From: Entomospira nematocerorum
GTDB taxonomy: Bacteria; Spirochaetota; Spirochaetia; WRBN01
DNA length: 64,000 nucleotides
Direction: 5' to 3'
NCBI RefSeq assembly: GCF_028748105.1
Contig: NZ_CP118168.1
Coordinates: 1,116,001-1,180,000 of the forward strand
The notes under the pieces are model-generated. The model did not search any database, was not told the origin of the DNA, and saw only the letters and a program-made list of their open reading frames with translations. How positions within the stretch are numbered: the stretch's first letter is position 1; every line of letters begins with the position of its first letter. The position numbers were made by a program, and so were the translations under genes. Shown here in pieces: positions 24,067 to 32,581 of this stretch.

Positions 24067-27052
24067 ATGCACTCCAGCCAAATACTTCATTAATGTCAAC
24101 TCGTTTTTCTAAGAGTGGTTTTAAGTGTGCCATAAAAGATTCCTCCAATGCCTTGCGTGCTTTCCAGCCCAAGTCAAGCGATACCGTTAGTTCTCCCAGC
24201 TCCTCGCCGTCCACACGCATGCGATCGACAATGTGCTGTGCAAATTCTGCTACTTTCTCATGCTCCAGTCCATGCTTTTCACTAATCTCTAAGATCGTAT
24301 TGTGCCACTGCTGAGCCTTAAACGCTTCAAATCCAGCGATCACATCGTCTCTGTTGAGGCGTTTTCCCAGTTCTAGGGTCTCCACATATGCCATCATATC
24401 TTCTTTTTGGTCGAGTAGGTTGGAGGTGGAGAGTAAATCTGCTACGAGATTGTCTTTGGTCATTTTTTGTTTTTCAGGATTGCTCTCTTGCGTATATTGC
24501 GTAAAGAGATCCATGATGTAATCATAATCAATAATTGTCGATGCAAAGAGTACTAACTCCCCATCAACATCAACGGATTCTTCTTCTGTCTGACTACTGC
24601 TGCCCATCTCTGATTGAATGTGCTGAACTGTCTCTAGGTAGACCCCACGAAATGCTCGCATGGTGTTTTTGGGAATGAGTGATTCGATCTTTTCTCGATC
24701 GGCTAGATCTACATCGGAGTATTGCTCGAGTTGTGTACTTAATCGTTGGATTTCTTTAAATTTATTGACAAATTCAGCACGAGCGATATTTCCTTTTAAG
24801 TTGGGTACCTCTTTGGGCTCATAAGTGAGACCTTGTTTTAACATGAATGTCTCTAGCTCCTTGACAGCATCAGTTAAATTAGACATGACACTTTCTAGTG
24901 GTGGTGCTAGCCAGATGTCTTTTGCTTGTTGGATATCAGCACTTGCTTCTCCTGAAAAGAGTTTGATGGCTTCATCTACGGCACTTTTTTGCCCTCTAAA
25001 GTCGAGAATATTGCCATGAGGTTTTGTTCCATTGAGAATTCGATTAGTTCTAGAGAATGCCTGTATTAGTCCGTGATATTTGAGATTTTTATCTACATAT
25101 AGCGTGTTTAAGTACTTAGAGTCGAATCCGGTTAGTAGCATATCTACTACAATAGTGATATCAATTTTATTATGATGATCGTAATCTGCATATTGGTGAT
25201 CTTTGATTCGTTTTTGTACATCTTGATAGAATAAATCAAATTCTGCTATTCGATGATTCGTCTTGTACTGATGATTATAGTCATCTAAAATGAGTGCTAG
25301 AGCTTGTTTCTTTTGATCAGGAGCCTCTTCATTATCTTTTTTTTCTTGCTCTAGGTCTTCTTGTAGTTGCTGTACATCCTTGTTGCCTTCAGCTGGCGGG
25401 GTGAATACAGCGACAATATTGAGCGGGATATAGGACTGATCTTTTGCTAATTTTTCTTTTTGCACTGACTGAAAGAGCCTATAATACTCAATAGCATCAT
25501 TGATTGATGCAGTTGCAAAGATTGCATTGAATTTACGATTGGTTGTCACTGCTCCATGTTTTAGAATAATCTCTTCGATAATTTTATGTTTATGATGGTT
25601 GGTATTAATATTTTTAGTTTGAGCATCAAAATAATCAACATGAAATCTTAGGACATTCCCATCATCAATTGCGTGCGTAATCGTATAACTATGCAGGCAT
25701 TGCTCAAACATATCTGCCGTTGTTTTAAATGATCCAGTAGTGTTATTGATTTTTTTATAGGTTGAATTCTCCTCAAATATAGGGGTTCCTGTAAAACCAA
25801 AGAGTTGGGCTTGAGGAAAGAATTCAGTAATCGCACGATGATTTTCTCCAAACTGTGAACGGTGACACTCATCGAAAATGAAGACGATGCGACTGTTTCT
25901 GAGTGGTTCTAGTTGCTCTTTGTATGTGATTTTTCCAGCTTCTTTTTTCGCAAGATTTCGTTTGCTTTGCTGATCAAGGGCCAGTCCAAGCTTTTGAATT
26001 GTACAAACAATGACCTTGTCACTATAATCATTCGATAATAAGCGATCGACTAACATATTAGTATTGATATTCTCTTCAACACAGTCTGCTTGAAATTTAT
26101 TGAACTCTTCGCGAGTCTGACGATCTAAATCTTTACGATCGACCACAAAGAGGCACTTATCGATCCTTGGCTCGTGCTTGAGTAATACAGAGGCCTTAAA
26201 TGAGGTGAGTGTTTTACCACTTCCCGTAGTGTGCCAAATATATCCATTTCCTCTGTGTTCATGAATACAATCCATGATTGCTTTTACCGCATATATCTGA
26301 TATGGTCGCATGATTAGTAATTTTTGCTCGCTAATGACTAACACCATATACTGGCTAATCATCTGTGCAAGAGTGCATTTAGCTAAAAAGTGTTGCGAAA
26401 ATTCTCGAAGAGAAGTAATTTTATGATTATTCTGATCTGCAAATTGATAAATTGGTAAGAATTGCTCATTTGTATTGAATTGAAAATGCTTAAGGTCATT
26501 GTTTGCAAAGTAGTACGTATTTGTCTCATTGCTGACCACAAAGATTTGTATAAAGCAGAGGAGAGTGCGAGTATAGCCATTACCCAAATCACGCTTGTAA
26601 TCAACGATTTGCTCCATGGCTTTTTTGGGGGTAACATCCTGCCGTTTCAACTCAATTTGAACGACAGGCAAACCGTTGAGTAAAATCATGACATCATAAC
26701 GATGATGACTCTTTTCTGTATTGATGTAAAATTGTCGAATAACCTCAAATTCATTCTTACACCAATCTTGAATATCAACAAGTGTGTACTGCATGGAGGT
26801 TCCATCATCTCGAATAAACGTATTGATTTCCCTCAAAGCCTGGGCAGCCTGAAAGACATCGGAAGTGATCACCTGGCTTAGTAATTTTTCAAATTCCTTG
26901 TCAGTGAGATTCACCTGATTGAGTTTCTCAAAGTATCGACGAAAATTGGTATTTAATGCGGCAACATTGGTGATATCTTCACGATAGCGATAATGCAAGC
27001 TATTGAGGGTTTCAATAAAGTTTAGCTCAATATTGTTTTCTTCTCTAAGCAT
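24053..27052 (-). CDS. hsdR: Type I restriction endonuclease subunit HsdR
   Basis: Motor and nuclease subunit of 999 residues. The N-terminal PD-(D/E)xK nuclease is visible as YDVMILLNGLPVVQIELKRQ. The SF2 translocase follows, with Walker A HTTGSGKTLTSF, the DEAD-like box FDECHRSQFG, FGFTGTP (motif III) and the later VDMLLTGFDSKYLNTLYVDK and QAFSRTNR (motifs V and VI). The C-terminal helical domain that docks on HsdM/HsdS is present, so the gene looks intact. It lies between the two hsdS genes, a non-standard place. Confidence 0.95.
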   Translation of the reverse strand: MLREENNIELNFIETLNSLHYRYREDITNVAALNTNFRRYFEKLNQVNLTDKEFEKLLSQVITSDVFQAAQALREINTFIRDDGTSMQYTLVDIQDWCKNEFEVIRQFYINTEKSHHRYDVMILLNGLPVVQIELKRQDVTPKKAMEQIVDYKRDLGNGYTRTLLCFIQIFVVSNETNTYYFANNDLKHFQFNTNEQFLPIYQFADQNNHKITSLREFSQHFLAKCTLAQMISQYMVLVISEQKLLIMRPYQIYAVKAIMDCIHEHRGNGYIWHTTGSGKTLTSFKASVLLKHEPRIDKCLFVVDRKDLDRQTREEFNKFQADCVEENINTNMLVDRLLSNDYSDKVIVCTIQKLGLALDQQSKRNLAKKEAGKITYKEQLEPLRNSRIVFIFDECHRSQFGENHRAITEFFPQAQLFGFTGTPIFEENSTYKKINNTTGSFKTTADMFEQCLHSYTITHAIDDGNVLRFHVDYFDAQTKNINTNHHKHKIIEEIILKHGAVTTNRKFNAIFATASINDAIEYYRLFQSVQKEKLAKDQSYIPLNIVAVFTPPAEGNKDVQQLQEDLEQEKKDNEEAPDQKKQALALILDDYNHQYKTNHRIAEFDLFYQDVQKRIKDHQYADYDHHNKIDITIVVDMLLTGFDSKYLNTLYVDKNLKYHGLIQAFSRTNRILNGTKPHGNILDFRGQKSAVDEAIKLFSGEASADIQQAKDIWLAPPLESVMSNLTDAVKELETFMLKQGLTYEPKEVPNLKGNIARAEFVNKFKEIQRLSTQLEQYSDVDLADREKIESLIPKNTMRAFRGVYLETVQHIQSEMGSSSQTEEESVDVDGELVLFASTIIDYDYIMDLFTQYTQESNPEKQKMTKDNLVADLLSTSNLLDQKEDMMAYVETLELGKRLNRDDVIAGFEAFKAQQWHNTILEISEKHGLEHEKVAEFAQHIVDRMRVDGEELGELTVSLDLGWKARKALEESFMAHLKPLLEKRVDINEVFGWSAYEKR

Positions 27053-27112
27053 ATACCTGCACTCCTTTGTGTGTAATAGAAATGAATGATAGCAAAAACC
27101 TTCATCCAGTAA

Positions 27113-28222
27113 CTAAGGAAAAAGCCGCTGCATGAGTGCTTGCTTGTGACGCTTTAAGGTAGTAAGTTTTTGTTGATGTAGACTAATCAGCTCATCGGCG
27201 GCGCTAAGCACCCCGGCAATTTTTTCCTGTTCGGCTAGGCTGGGGAGCGGGATGGGCATTTCTGTGATCATGTTCATTCTTACAGAGTCCACAGTATTTT
27301 TCGCACTTAGTCGCATTACTCGTTCGTAAAAATGTTCAGAAAAATAGTAAAACATAAACTTAGCCGAGATATTTGTATTAAAATCATATATACAATATAC
27401 TCTTTGATGAAAATCAAATTTACCTTTTATATAGTGAAAATGTTTGCCAACTGCACCATCCCCTGAAGTTAAAATTGCTTCACAATCTAAAGTATATGAG
27501 TCTATTTTTTCCACTGTTTGAGATCTAACAAAAAAGGGATATTGTCCGCCTTCTACTTTATTCTGAGCATCTTTATTCCCCGTAGTTACTTTAGCACATT
27601 CTTTTAATAAGACTAATTGCCAGGGCTCCGAAAAACCATCAAAGCGTAAGCGTGGCACACTCTCACCGTTTGTGGAGAAGAGTTGTTGCATCAGGGCTTG
27701 CTTGTGTCGCTTTAGGGCGGCAACTTTTTGGCTCTGCAGGCTAATAAGCTCATCGGCGGCGCTAAGCACCTCGGCAATTTTTTCTTGCTCGGTTAGGCTG
27801 GGGATGAGTAGTTTATACTTTTGAAGTTTAGGTACAGTAAGCTGAGGAATACCTGATGACTCCACTACTATAGGATAACTATTAATAGCTTGCTCAAGGA
27901 AATATGCATTATGACTAGATTTAATTACTAGTAAACGCCCAACTGGAGTAAAGTCAACAAATCGAGCTTTAGCCTGACCCACACCATTGCCACGAGCTGT
28001 TACTGTAACAGCGGGTGCTTCTATTCTATAGGCATCATTATAATATCCCATAATTCCATCATTAGTAAGAGCATTACCTAGAACAGGATAATTGCCTGTA
28101 TCAACAAGCTTATGTTTTTCAACATCTCCACCGGCGATAATTTCTGCTATCTCGCCAAGGGTTTTTTCTTGCCATGTCTCAGAAAAACCTTCAAAGCGTA
28201 GGGCTGGTTCTGTTCTCTTCAT
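27113..28222 (-). CDS. hsdS: Type I restriction-modification specificity subunit HsdS (copy 2)
   Basis: Second specificity subunit, 369 residues, first gene of the operon. Both recognition domains differ from those of copy 1: the first contains GGDVEKHKLVDTGNYPVLGN, the second NKDAQNKVEGGQYPFFVRSQ. The spacer helices and the C-terminal 45 residues (SLAEQEKIAGVLSAADELIS onward) are nearly identical to copy 1. With hsdM and hsdR shared, the cell could form at least two enzymes of different specificity. No clear ribosome site precedes the ATG, so expression may be weaker or depend on readthrough. Confidence 0.92.
   Translation of the reverse strand: MKRTEPALRFEGFSETWQEKTLGEIAEIIAGGDVEKHKLVDTGNYPVLGNALTNDGIMGYYNDAYRIEAPAVTVTARGNGVGQAKARFVDFTPVGRLLVIKSSHNAYFLEQAINSYPIVVESSGIPQLTVPKLQKYKLLIPSLTEQEKIAEVLSAADELISLQSQKVAALKRHKQALMQQLFSTNGESVPRLRFDGFSEPWQLVLLKECAKVTTGNKDAQNKVEGGQYPFFVRSQTVEKIDSYTLDCEAILTSGDGAVGKHFHYIKGKFDFHQRVYCIYDFNTNISAKFMFYYFSEHFYERVMRLSAKNTVDSVRMNMITEMPIPLPSLAEQEKIAGVLSAADELISLHQQKLTTLKRHKQALMQRLFP
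27118..27248. repeat. hsdS 3'-end repeat, copy in hsdS 2
   Basis: Partner of 22855-22985, same strand, with only scattered base changes. Confidence 0.8.
27628..27812. repeat. hsdS central repeat, copy in hsdS 2
   Basis: Partner of 23395-23590, same strand. Exchange between these two blocks would recombine first and second recognition domains between the hsdS genes. Confidence 0.75.
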
Positions 28223-28250
28223 GCATGCAGTCTCTCTTTATCAGGATAAT

Positions 28251-28275
28251 AAAAAAGAGACTCACAGGAATCTCT
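28251..28275 (-). terminator. Terminator after the tRNA-Ser pair
   Basis: On the minus strand AGAGATT pairs with AGTCTCT (one G-U pair) around a 6-base loop and is followed by TTTTTTATTAT. It lies between the tRNA-Ser genes and hsdS copy 2 and should end the tRNA transcript. Confidence 0.75.
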
Positions 28276-28285
28276 ACAAAGATAG

Positions 28286-28373
28286 CGGAGAGGGAGGGAT
28301 TCGAACCCTCGGTACCCTTATGAGGTACAACTTCTTAGCAGGAAGACCGATTCAGCCGCTCTCGCACCTCTCC
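28286..28373 (-). tRNA. tRNA-Ser (anticodon GCU)
   Basis: The 88-base sequence folds as a class II tRNA: acceptor GGAGAGG/CCTCTCC, discriminator G, T-arm GGTTCGAATCC and a long variable arm. The anticodon, GCT, is at 28339-28337 and reads AGC/AGU codons. The 3' CCA is not encoded. Confidence 0.95.
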
Positions 28374-28401
28374 GAATATGTTATCTTGATATCTTTTGTA
28401 G

Positions 28402-28486
28402 CGGAGAAGGTGGGATTCGAACCCACGGACGCTTTCACGTCAACGGTTTTCAAGACCGCCTCCTTAAACCGCTCGGACACTTCTCC
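28402..28486 (-). tRNA. tRNA-Ser (anticodon UGA)
   Basis: The 85-base class II tRNA has acceptor GGAGAAG/CTTCTCC, discriminator G, a long variable arm, GGTTCGAATCC in the T-arm and anticodon TGA (28452-28450), which reads UCA and other UCN codons. CCA is not encoded. It lies 28 bases upstream of tRNA-Ser(GCU) and shares its promoter. Confidence 0.95.
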
Positions 28487-28509
28487 AAAAGCATCAAAAC
28501 TTATGCAAC

Positions 28510-28538
28510 ATACTATCATCTTTCATGAAAAATGTCAA
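28510..28538 (-). promoter_or_regulatory. Promoter of the tRNA-Ser pair
   Basis: On the minus strand TTGACA (28538-28533) and TAGTAT (28515-28510) with a 17-bp spacer stand 24 bp before the first tRNA. The same pattern precedes the tRNA-Leu genes. Confidence 0.8.
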
Positions 28539-28590
28539 TAGGGTCAAGCTAAATTCATGTTGCATAACTTATATTAATGAGAATTTCATG

Positions 28591-29247
28591 TTATGGAAGA
28601 TCGGTTTCTTCTTTATGAATGAGGTATTGAGCCGTAATTTCACTGAGTTGCTTTGTAAGAATTTCTTTACCGATATTTTTGGGTGATGAATAGAAGATAA
28701 ACGATGTATTGGGTGTATCATAGCTCATTTTTTCTGCGATTGTTTTGAGTTTGGCTTTACCACTTTGATTTAATTTATCAACTTTATTAAAGATAAAAAT
28801 TTGTTGTAAACCTCTGATAGCAGACATTTGGATGAGTTGTAGATCTAGGTCAGTGGGTGGCATCCGACTATCGAGGATAATAAGAAGGAGTTTTAATTGT
28901 TGTCTTTGGGTAAGGTAGGTAGTTAATTCATGTTGCCAACTGATTTTAAGAGCTTTTCCAACTTTAGCATAACCATAACCTGGTAGGTCAACCAGGCGTG
29001 CGATGGGGGCTGTATGTTGATTACTAAAGAGGTGAAATAAGTTGATCTCTCTGGTCTTTCCGGGGGTTTGCGAGACGCGCGCGAGCTTATTTTGTTGGGT
29101 GAGATTATTAATTAAGGTACTTTTCCCTGCGTTACTACGTCCAGCGATGGCGAGTTCAATGAGATCATCTTCAGGTAATTGTTCATAAAGTGGGGCTCCT
29201 TGTGCAAAGAGCGTTTTATTAAAAAGAATACGAAATGGTACTTCCAT
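28591..29247 (-). CDS. engB: Ribosome biogenesis GTPase EngB (YsxC/YihA)
   Basis: TrmE-Era-EngA-EngB-type GTPase of 218 residues needed for assembly of the large ribosomal subunit. It has G1 GRSNAGKST, G2 with T in SQTPGKTREIN, G3 DLPGYGYAKV (diagnostic for EngB), and G4 FNKVDKL. Nothing is missing. It is a single gene with an AGGA site before the ATG. Confidence 0.95.
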   Translation of the reverse strand: MEVPFRILFNKTLFAQGAPLYEQLPEDDLIELAIAGRSNAGKSTLINNLTQQNKLARVSQTPGKTREINLFHLFSNQHTAPIARLVDLPGYGYAKVGKALKISWQHELTTYLTQRQQLKLLLIILDSRMPPTDLDLQLIQMSAIRGLQQIFIFNKVDKLNQSGKAKLKTIAEKMSYDTPNTSFIFYSSPKNIGKEILTKQLSEITAQYLIHKEETDLP

Positions 29248-29382
29248 GGAATCCTCAAAAAATAGCGATTTTGATTGTTAGCATAAATCGGATCTTCCTT
29301 TTTGTAAAGAGCCTTCACTTTTCTTTATGACTCTTTTTATGCTATAGTGGCAATAACTGTTATAGTAAAGGTAAGAATAAGT

Positions 29383-30120
29383 ATGATAAATCATCGACAT
29401 ATCCTTTGGGAGACCAAAGTTACAATAATTGAAAAGACTCTTCTCGATCGTAAAACAACGCCACTACCAGAAGCAAACCTCTGGATGAGAGTCTATGATG
29501 GCATTCATTGGTTAAGCGAACCGATAGAGCAGCGTATTACATCATTTACGCCGGCTATTCAATTCGCTGGATTTGATAATAATCGTAAACTCTTGGTTGT
29601 CGATATCTGGGATGTTGATTTAGAGAAATTTGCAACATTTACCCCAGAAGGTGATCGACTCTACTTTACCGGCCATAGTAATGAGTCGCGTTTTTTAGAG
29701 TATATGCAGGAAAGCATGCCTAGTAAGATGATCACCACAATAGTCTCTCTTGCGGGTGTAAATCATGCAGTTTATGGGATTTCATCGCAACAACTGAGGG
29801 ATGAGGCTGTTCGTTTGATGCAAAGCGCAACGGGTAAAGAGGCTCACTGTAGTGAATTGGGGTTATTTAAATCTAAGCATGGCAATAATATCTCCTTTAA
29901 TTTTAAGTATAAGGTAAATGAAGAGCATGATAGTGGCTATCTATCAATACGTGATACTGATGCTATAGAATGTAAGCTTCAAGAGCTTTATGCTACGGCT
30001 AGAAGTAGTATCAATCATATGAATGGGAATTTTACAGAAGATTATCAGCACTATCAGGAGCAAAGGAATCGACTTCTTGTAGAACTGAAAGAGTTATTGA
30101 ACCAAAATTCTAACTATTAG
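29383..30120 (+). CDS. Hypothetical protein, 245 residues
   Basis: I recognise no family. The product looks soluble, has no signal peptide, mixed alpha/beta composition, an N-terminal half with short aromatic-rich strands (ANLWMRVYDGIHWL), and a charged coiled-coil-like C-terminus (YQHYQEQRNRLLVELKELL). The ATG at 29383 follows AAGG at a workable distance, whereas an earlier ATG at 29347 has none. It stands alone between engB and the zinc-ribbon pair. A TATAGT at about 29343-29348 could be its -10 element. Confidence 0.6.
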   Translation: MINHRHILWETKVTIIEKTLLDRKTTPLPEANLWMRVYDGIHWLSEPIEQRITSFTPAIQFAGFDNNRKLLVVDIWDVDLEKFATFTPEGDRLYFTGHSNESRFLEYMQESMPSKMITTIVSLAGVNHAVYGISSQQLRDEAVRLMQSATGKEAHCSELGLFKSKHGNNISFNFKYKVNEEHDSGYLSIRDTDAIECKLQELYATARSSINHMNGNFTEDYQHYQEQRNRLLVELKELLNQNSNY

Positions 30121-30176
30121 AAACTATGCTGGCATCGACAACGATAGCCAGCTATGTAACTCAATTCAAGTTATTT

Positions 30177-30377
30177 TTATTGTGAAAAAATGGTAAATAA
30201 GACGATTGCTTCAATTAAGACGATTGCAGTAACAGCGATCATCATTATGTTAATAAGTCGATGATGTTGTCGTGTTATGAATGGGAGAGGTTGCCGCTTA
30301 CCACAATGAGCGCAAAATTTTGCTGAGAAGCGGTTTTTATTATGACATCGATGACACGTCGTATAAAAATCATCCAT
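30177..30377 (-). CDS. Small zinc-ribbon membrane protein
   Basis: The 66-residue protein has a double CxxC zinc ribbon at the N-terminus (CHRC and CAHC) and one C-terminal membrane helix (MIAVTAIVLIEAIVLFTIF). The ribbon should face the cytoplasm. Its ATG overlaps the stop of the upstream zinc-ribbon gene (ATGGATGA), so the two are translationally coupled. The function is unknown. Confidence 0.7.
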   Translation of the reverse strand: MDDFYTTCHRCHNKNRFSAKFCAHCGKRQPLPFITRQHHRLINIMMIAVTAIVLIEAIVLFTIFSQ

Positions 30378-30696
30378 GATAGACCTCACTCTCGTTCATA
30401 GTGGAAGAGATTTTTTGCACCTGTAGGTCACTCTTCATTCTACTGGTAAATTGTTCACTTTTGACTAGTATGAGACTAACTCCTAAGAAGAGTAATACAA
30501 AAAATAATATGAGAAATAAAGGAATAAATCTCTTTAGGATGTAGCGAATAACGAGTTGCTTTTGTGTATCTAATCCTGGTAATGGCTCTTTAAGATAGTA
30601 TTTATCGATCACAACTGATCGACCACAATGTGCACAGTGAGTAGCATTGTCTTGGACATGCGTACCACATTGGCTACAGAATACTTCACGTTGCAT
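30370..30696 (-). CDS. Zinc-ribbon membrane protein
   Basis: The 108-residue protein starts with a zinc ribbon (CSQC and CAHC near residues 8-24), followed by a short linker and one long membrane helix (FIPLFLILFFVLLFLGVSLI), then a charged tail. It has the same layout as the following gene, so the pair may have arisen by duplication or form a complex. A strong AAGGAG precedes the ATG. Zinc-ribbon heads of this type occur in many uncharacterised membrane proteins; no function can be given. Confidence 0.75.
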   Translation of the reverse strand: MQREVFCSQCGTHVQDNATHCAHCGRSVVIDKYYLKEPLPGLDTQKQLVIRYILKRFIPLFLILFFVLLFLGVSLILVKSEQFTSRMKSDLQVQKISSTMNESEVYHG

Positions 30697-30842
30697 ATTT
30701 TATAGTTACTCCTTATTCATTTAACCCTTTTTATTAAGCATATCGCAAGGATAAAGCTCTGTCAACTCAAGCTATAAAGGTGCAAATAGTATAAAAATAA
30801 AGAAATATTCATAGTTTATTGACAAATTTGGATAAATATGTA

Positions 30843-30884
30843 TTGACATATTTATTAATAAGTTTGTATAATATTTATTAATAA
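30843..30884 (+). promoter_or_regulatory. Promoter of the first AGCS gene, flanked by direct repeats
   Basis: TTGACA (30843-30848) and TATAAT (30867-30872) are spaced by 18 bp. The 14-mer ATATTTATTAATAA occurs at 30848-30861 and again at 30871-30884, 23 bp apart (about two helical turns), overlapping the spacer and the -10. This could be a two-site operator. The region around it (30697-30946) contains no gene. Confidence 0.6.
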
Positions 30885-30946
30885 TGCATAAATAACGATA
30901 TACATAATGCTTTTTTGGATATTTGTATGATAAAGGGGGAAGTTAC

Positions 30947-32365
30947 ATGTCATCAGTCTTTGAATGGATTAACAAGATCATACTAGACTACTTTTTTGTT
31001 TTTAGTTTTTTAATTGGAGGAGCTTACTTTACCATCAAGATGGGATTTATCCAGATTCGATATTTTCCCAAAATGCTTCGCATTTTACTTAATGGTAGTA
31101 CGCCAGAGGGTGTGGATAACTCAGAACAAACGGGTCTATCCAGTTTACAAGCATTCCTTATTAGTACTGCAAGCCGTGTTGGGACTGGGAATTTAATCGG
31201 TGTCTCCATGGCCATTACAATAGGAGGCATTGGTGCTGCCTTTTGGATGTGGGTTATGGCATTTCTTGGAATGGCTACAGCCCTAGTGGAGAGTTCTTTG
31301 GCTCAATTATATAAAAAACCTGATGGTAATGGCTTTTTTGTAGGTGGACCTAGTTACTATATGCGAATGGGGTTAAACAGTCCCTTGCTCTCTAAATTGT
31401 TTATGATAGCAATTTTATTAGTAGTGTTTATCATGGGATCAATGATGCAAATCAATGCGGTTGCACTGGAAATGTATGATGCATTTTCGGTTCCTAAGTG
31501 GCTAGTGGGTATTATTGTTAGTCTGTTTATTCTTTTTACGATGATGGGAGGCTTAAAACGTATTGCTGATATTTCCACCATAGCTGTACCTCTTATGACT
31601 ATTAGTTATATGATGTTAGCTGGATATTTGATGATTAAGTATGCAAATATGCTTCCTTTGGTTTTTCAAAGTATCTTTAGAGAGGCCTTTAATGTCCAGT
31701 CAACTGTAGCGGGTGGTTTAGGTACTGTTATTGCAATGGGTGTCCGTCGTGGACTTATGAGTAATGAAGCTGGAATGGGTACAGCGGCAGCGGCAGCGGC
31801 AGTTGCATCTACATCACATCCAGTGAAACAGGGCTTAATTCAAAGCTTTTCGGTCTTTCTTGATACTTTTCTGATTTGTACTGCAACGGTGATGATTATT
31901 GTATTAGCTCCAGGTGTTGATGCGGCAACGTTAGGTGATACATCTTTACTGTCCTATGCACTACAATTTCACTTAGGAAGCTGGGCCGGAATATCCCTTT
32001 CTTTTATGATTTTAGTACTTGCGGTAACAACCATGACAGGCTACCTATATTATGGTGAGAGCAGTGTGCGCTTTTTTTCGCAAAGTAAGAAAAGTTTGCG
32101 TATTTACCAAATAGTCTTTCTTTTGACTGTTTTTGCAGGGGCTGTCTTAGATCCAAGTATTACTTGGCAGCTTGTTGATTACAGTTTAGCATTTGCTGCA
32201 TTGACGAATTTATATGCTATTTGGAGACTATTTCCTCAGGTGCAAAGTTTGGTTAAGGATTTTGAAGAGCAATATACTAAAGAAGGTAATGCTTCTTTAG
32301 ATCTCGGTGTAGATCACTATGAAAAACATAACTTTACTACACCTCTTGCTGGGTGGGAGAACTAA
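30947..32365 (+). CDS. Amino acid:sodium symporter, AGCS family (copy 1)
   Basis: Inner-membrane symporter of 472 residues with about ten helices, taking up alanine or glycine with Na+. It carries the family landmarks SSLQAFLISTASRVGTGNLIG, GAAFWMWVMAFLGMATALVE, and the signature SNEAGMGTAAAAAAVASTSHPVKQG. I chose ATG 30947 with GGGGGAAG before it; an upstream TTG would add eight residues. The sodium gradient could come from OadGAB. Confidence 0.92.
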   Translation: MSSVFEWINKIILDYFFVFSFLIGGAYFTIKMGFIQIRYFPKMLRILLNGSTPEGVDNSEQTGLSSLQAFLISTASRVGTGNLIGVSMAITIGGIGAAFWMWVMAFLGMATALVESSLAQLYKKPDGNGFFVGGPSYYMRMGLNSPLLSKLFMIAILLVVFIMGSMMQINAVALEMYDAFSVPKWLVGIIVSLFILFTMMGGLKRIADISTIAVPLMTISYMMLAGYLMIKYANMLPLVFQSIFREAFNVQSTVAGGLGTVIAMGVRRGLMSNEAGMGTAAAAAAVASTSHPVKQGLIQSFSVFLDTFLICTATVMIIVLAPGVDAATLGDTSLLSYALQFHLGSWAGISLSFMILVLAVTTMTGYLYYGESSVRFFSQSKKSLRIYQIVFLLTVFAGAVLDPSITWQLVDYSLAFAALTNLYAIWRLFPQVQSLVKDFEEQYTKEGNASLDLGVDHYEKHNFTTPLAGWEN

Positions 32366-32376
32366 AACGAAGCCAC

Positions 32377-32405
32377 TTGTGATGTTTTTTAAATTATGGT
32401 ACAAT
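32377..32405 (+). promoter_or_regulatory. Candidate promoter of the second AGCS gene operon
   Basis: TTGTGA (32377-32382) and TACAAT (32400-32405) have a 17-bp spacer in the gap of 216 bp between the two symporter genes. The remaining leader of about 170 bases holds imperfect repeats (GGAATAAAGGTATTC), but I could not assign a riboswitch. Confidence 0.55.
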
Positions 32406-32581
32406 GCTAATCAAACTTTTCATAAATATCACTAGTGATGCTATATTTAATTATAGGAATAAAGGTATTCTTATTTAGGATCAGAATACGTTATTCCTTG
32501 TCATATTTTGGATTAAAGCGTAGTAGTGAGGAAATTTTATTAATTTGTCATCATGATTTTATCAAGAAAGGAGTGTGAAAA

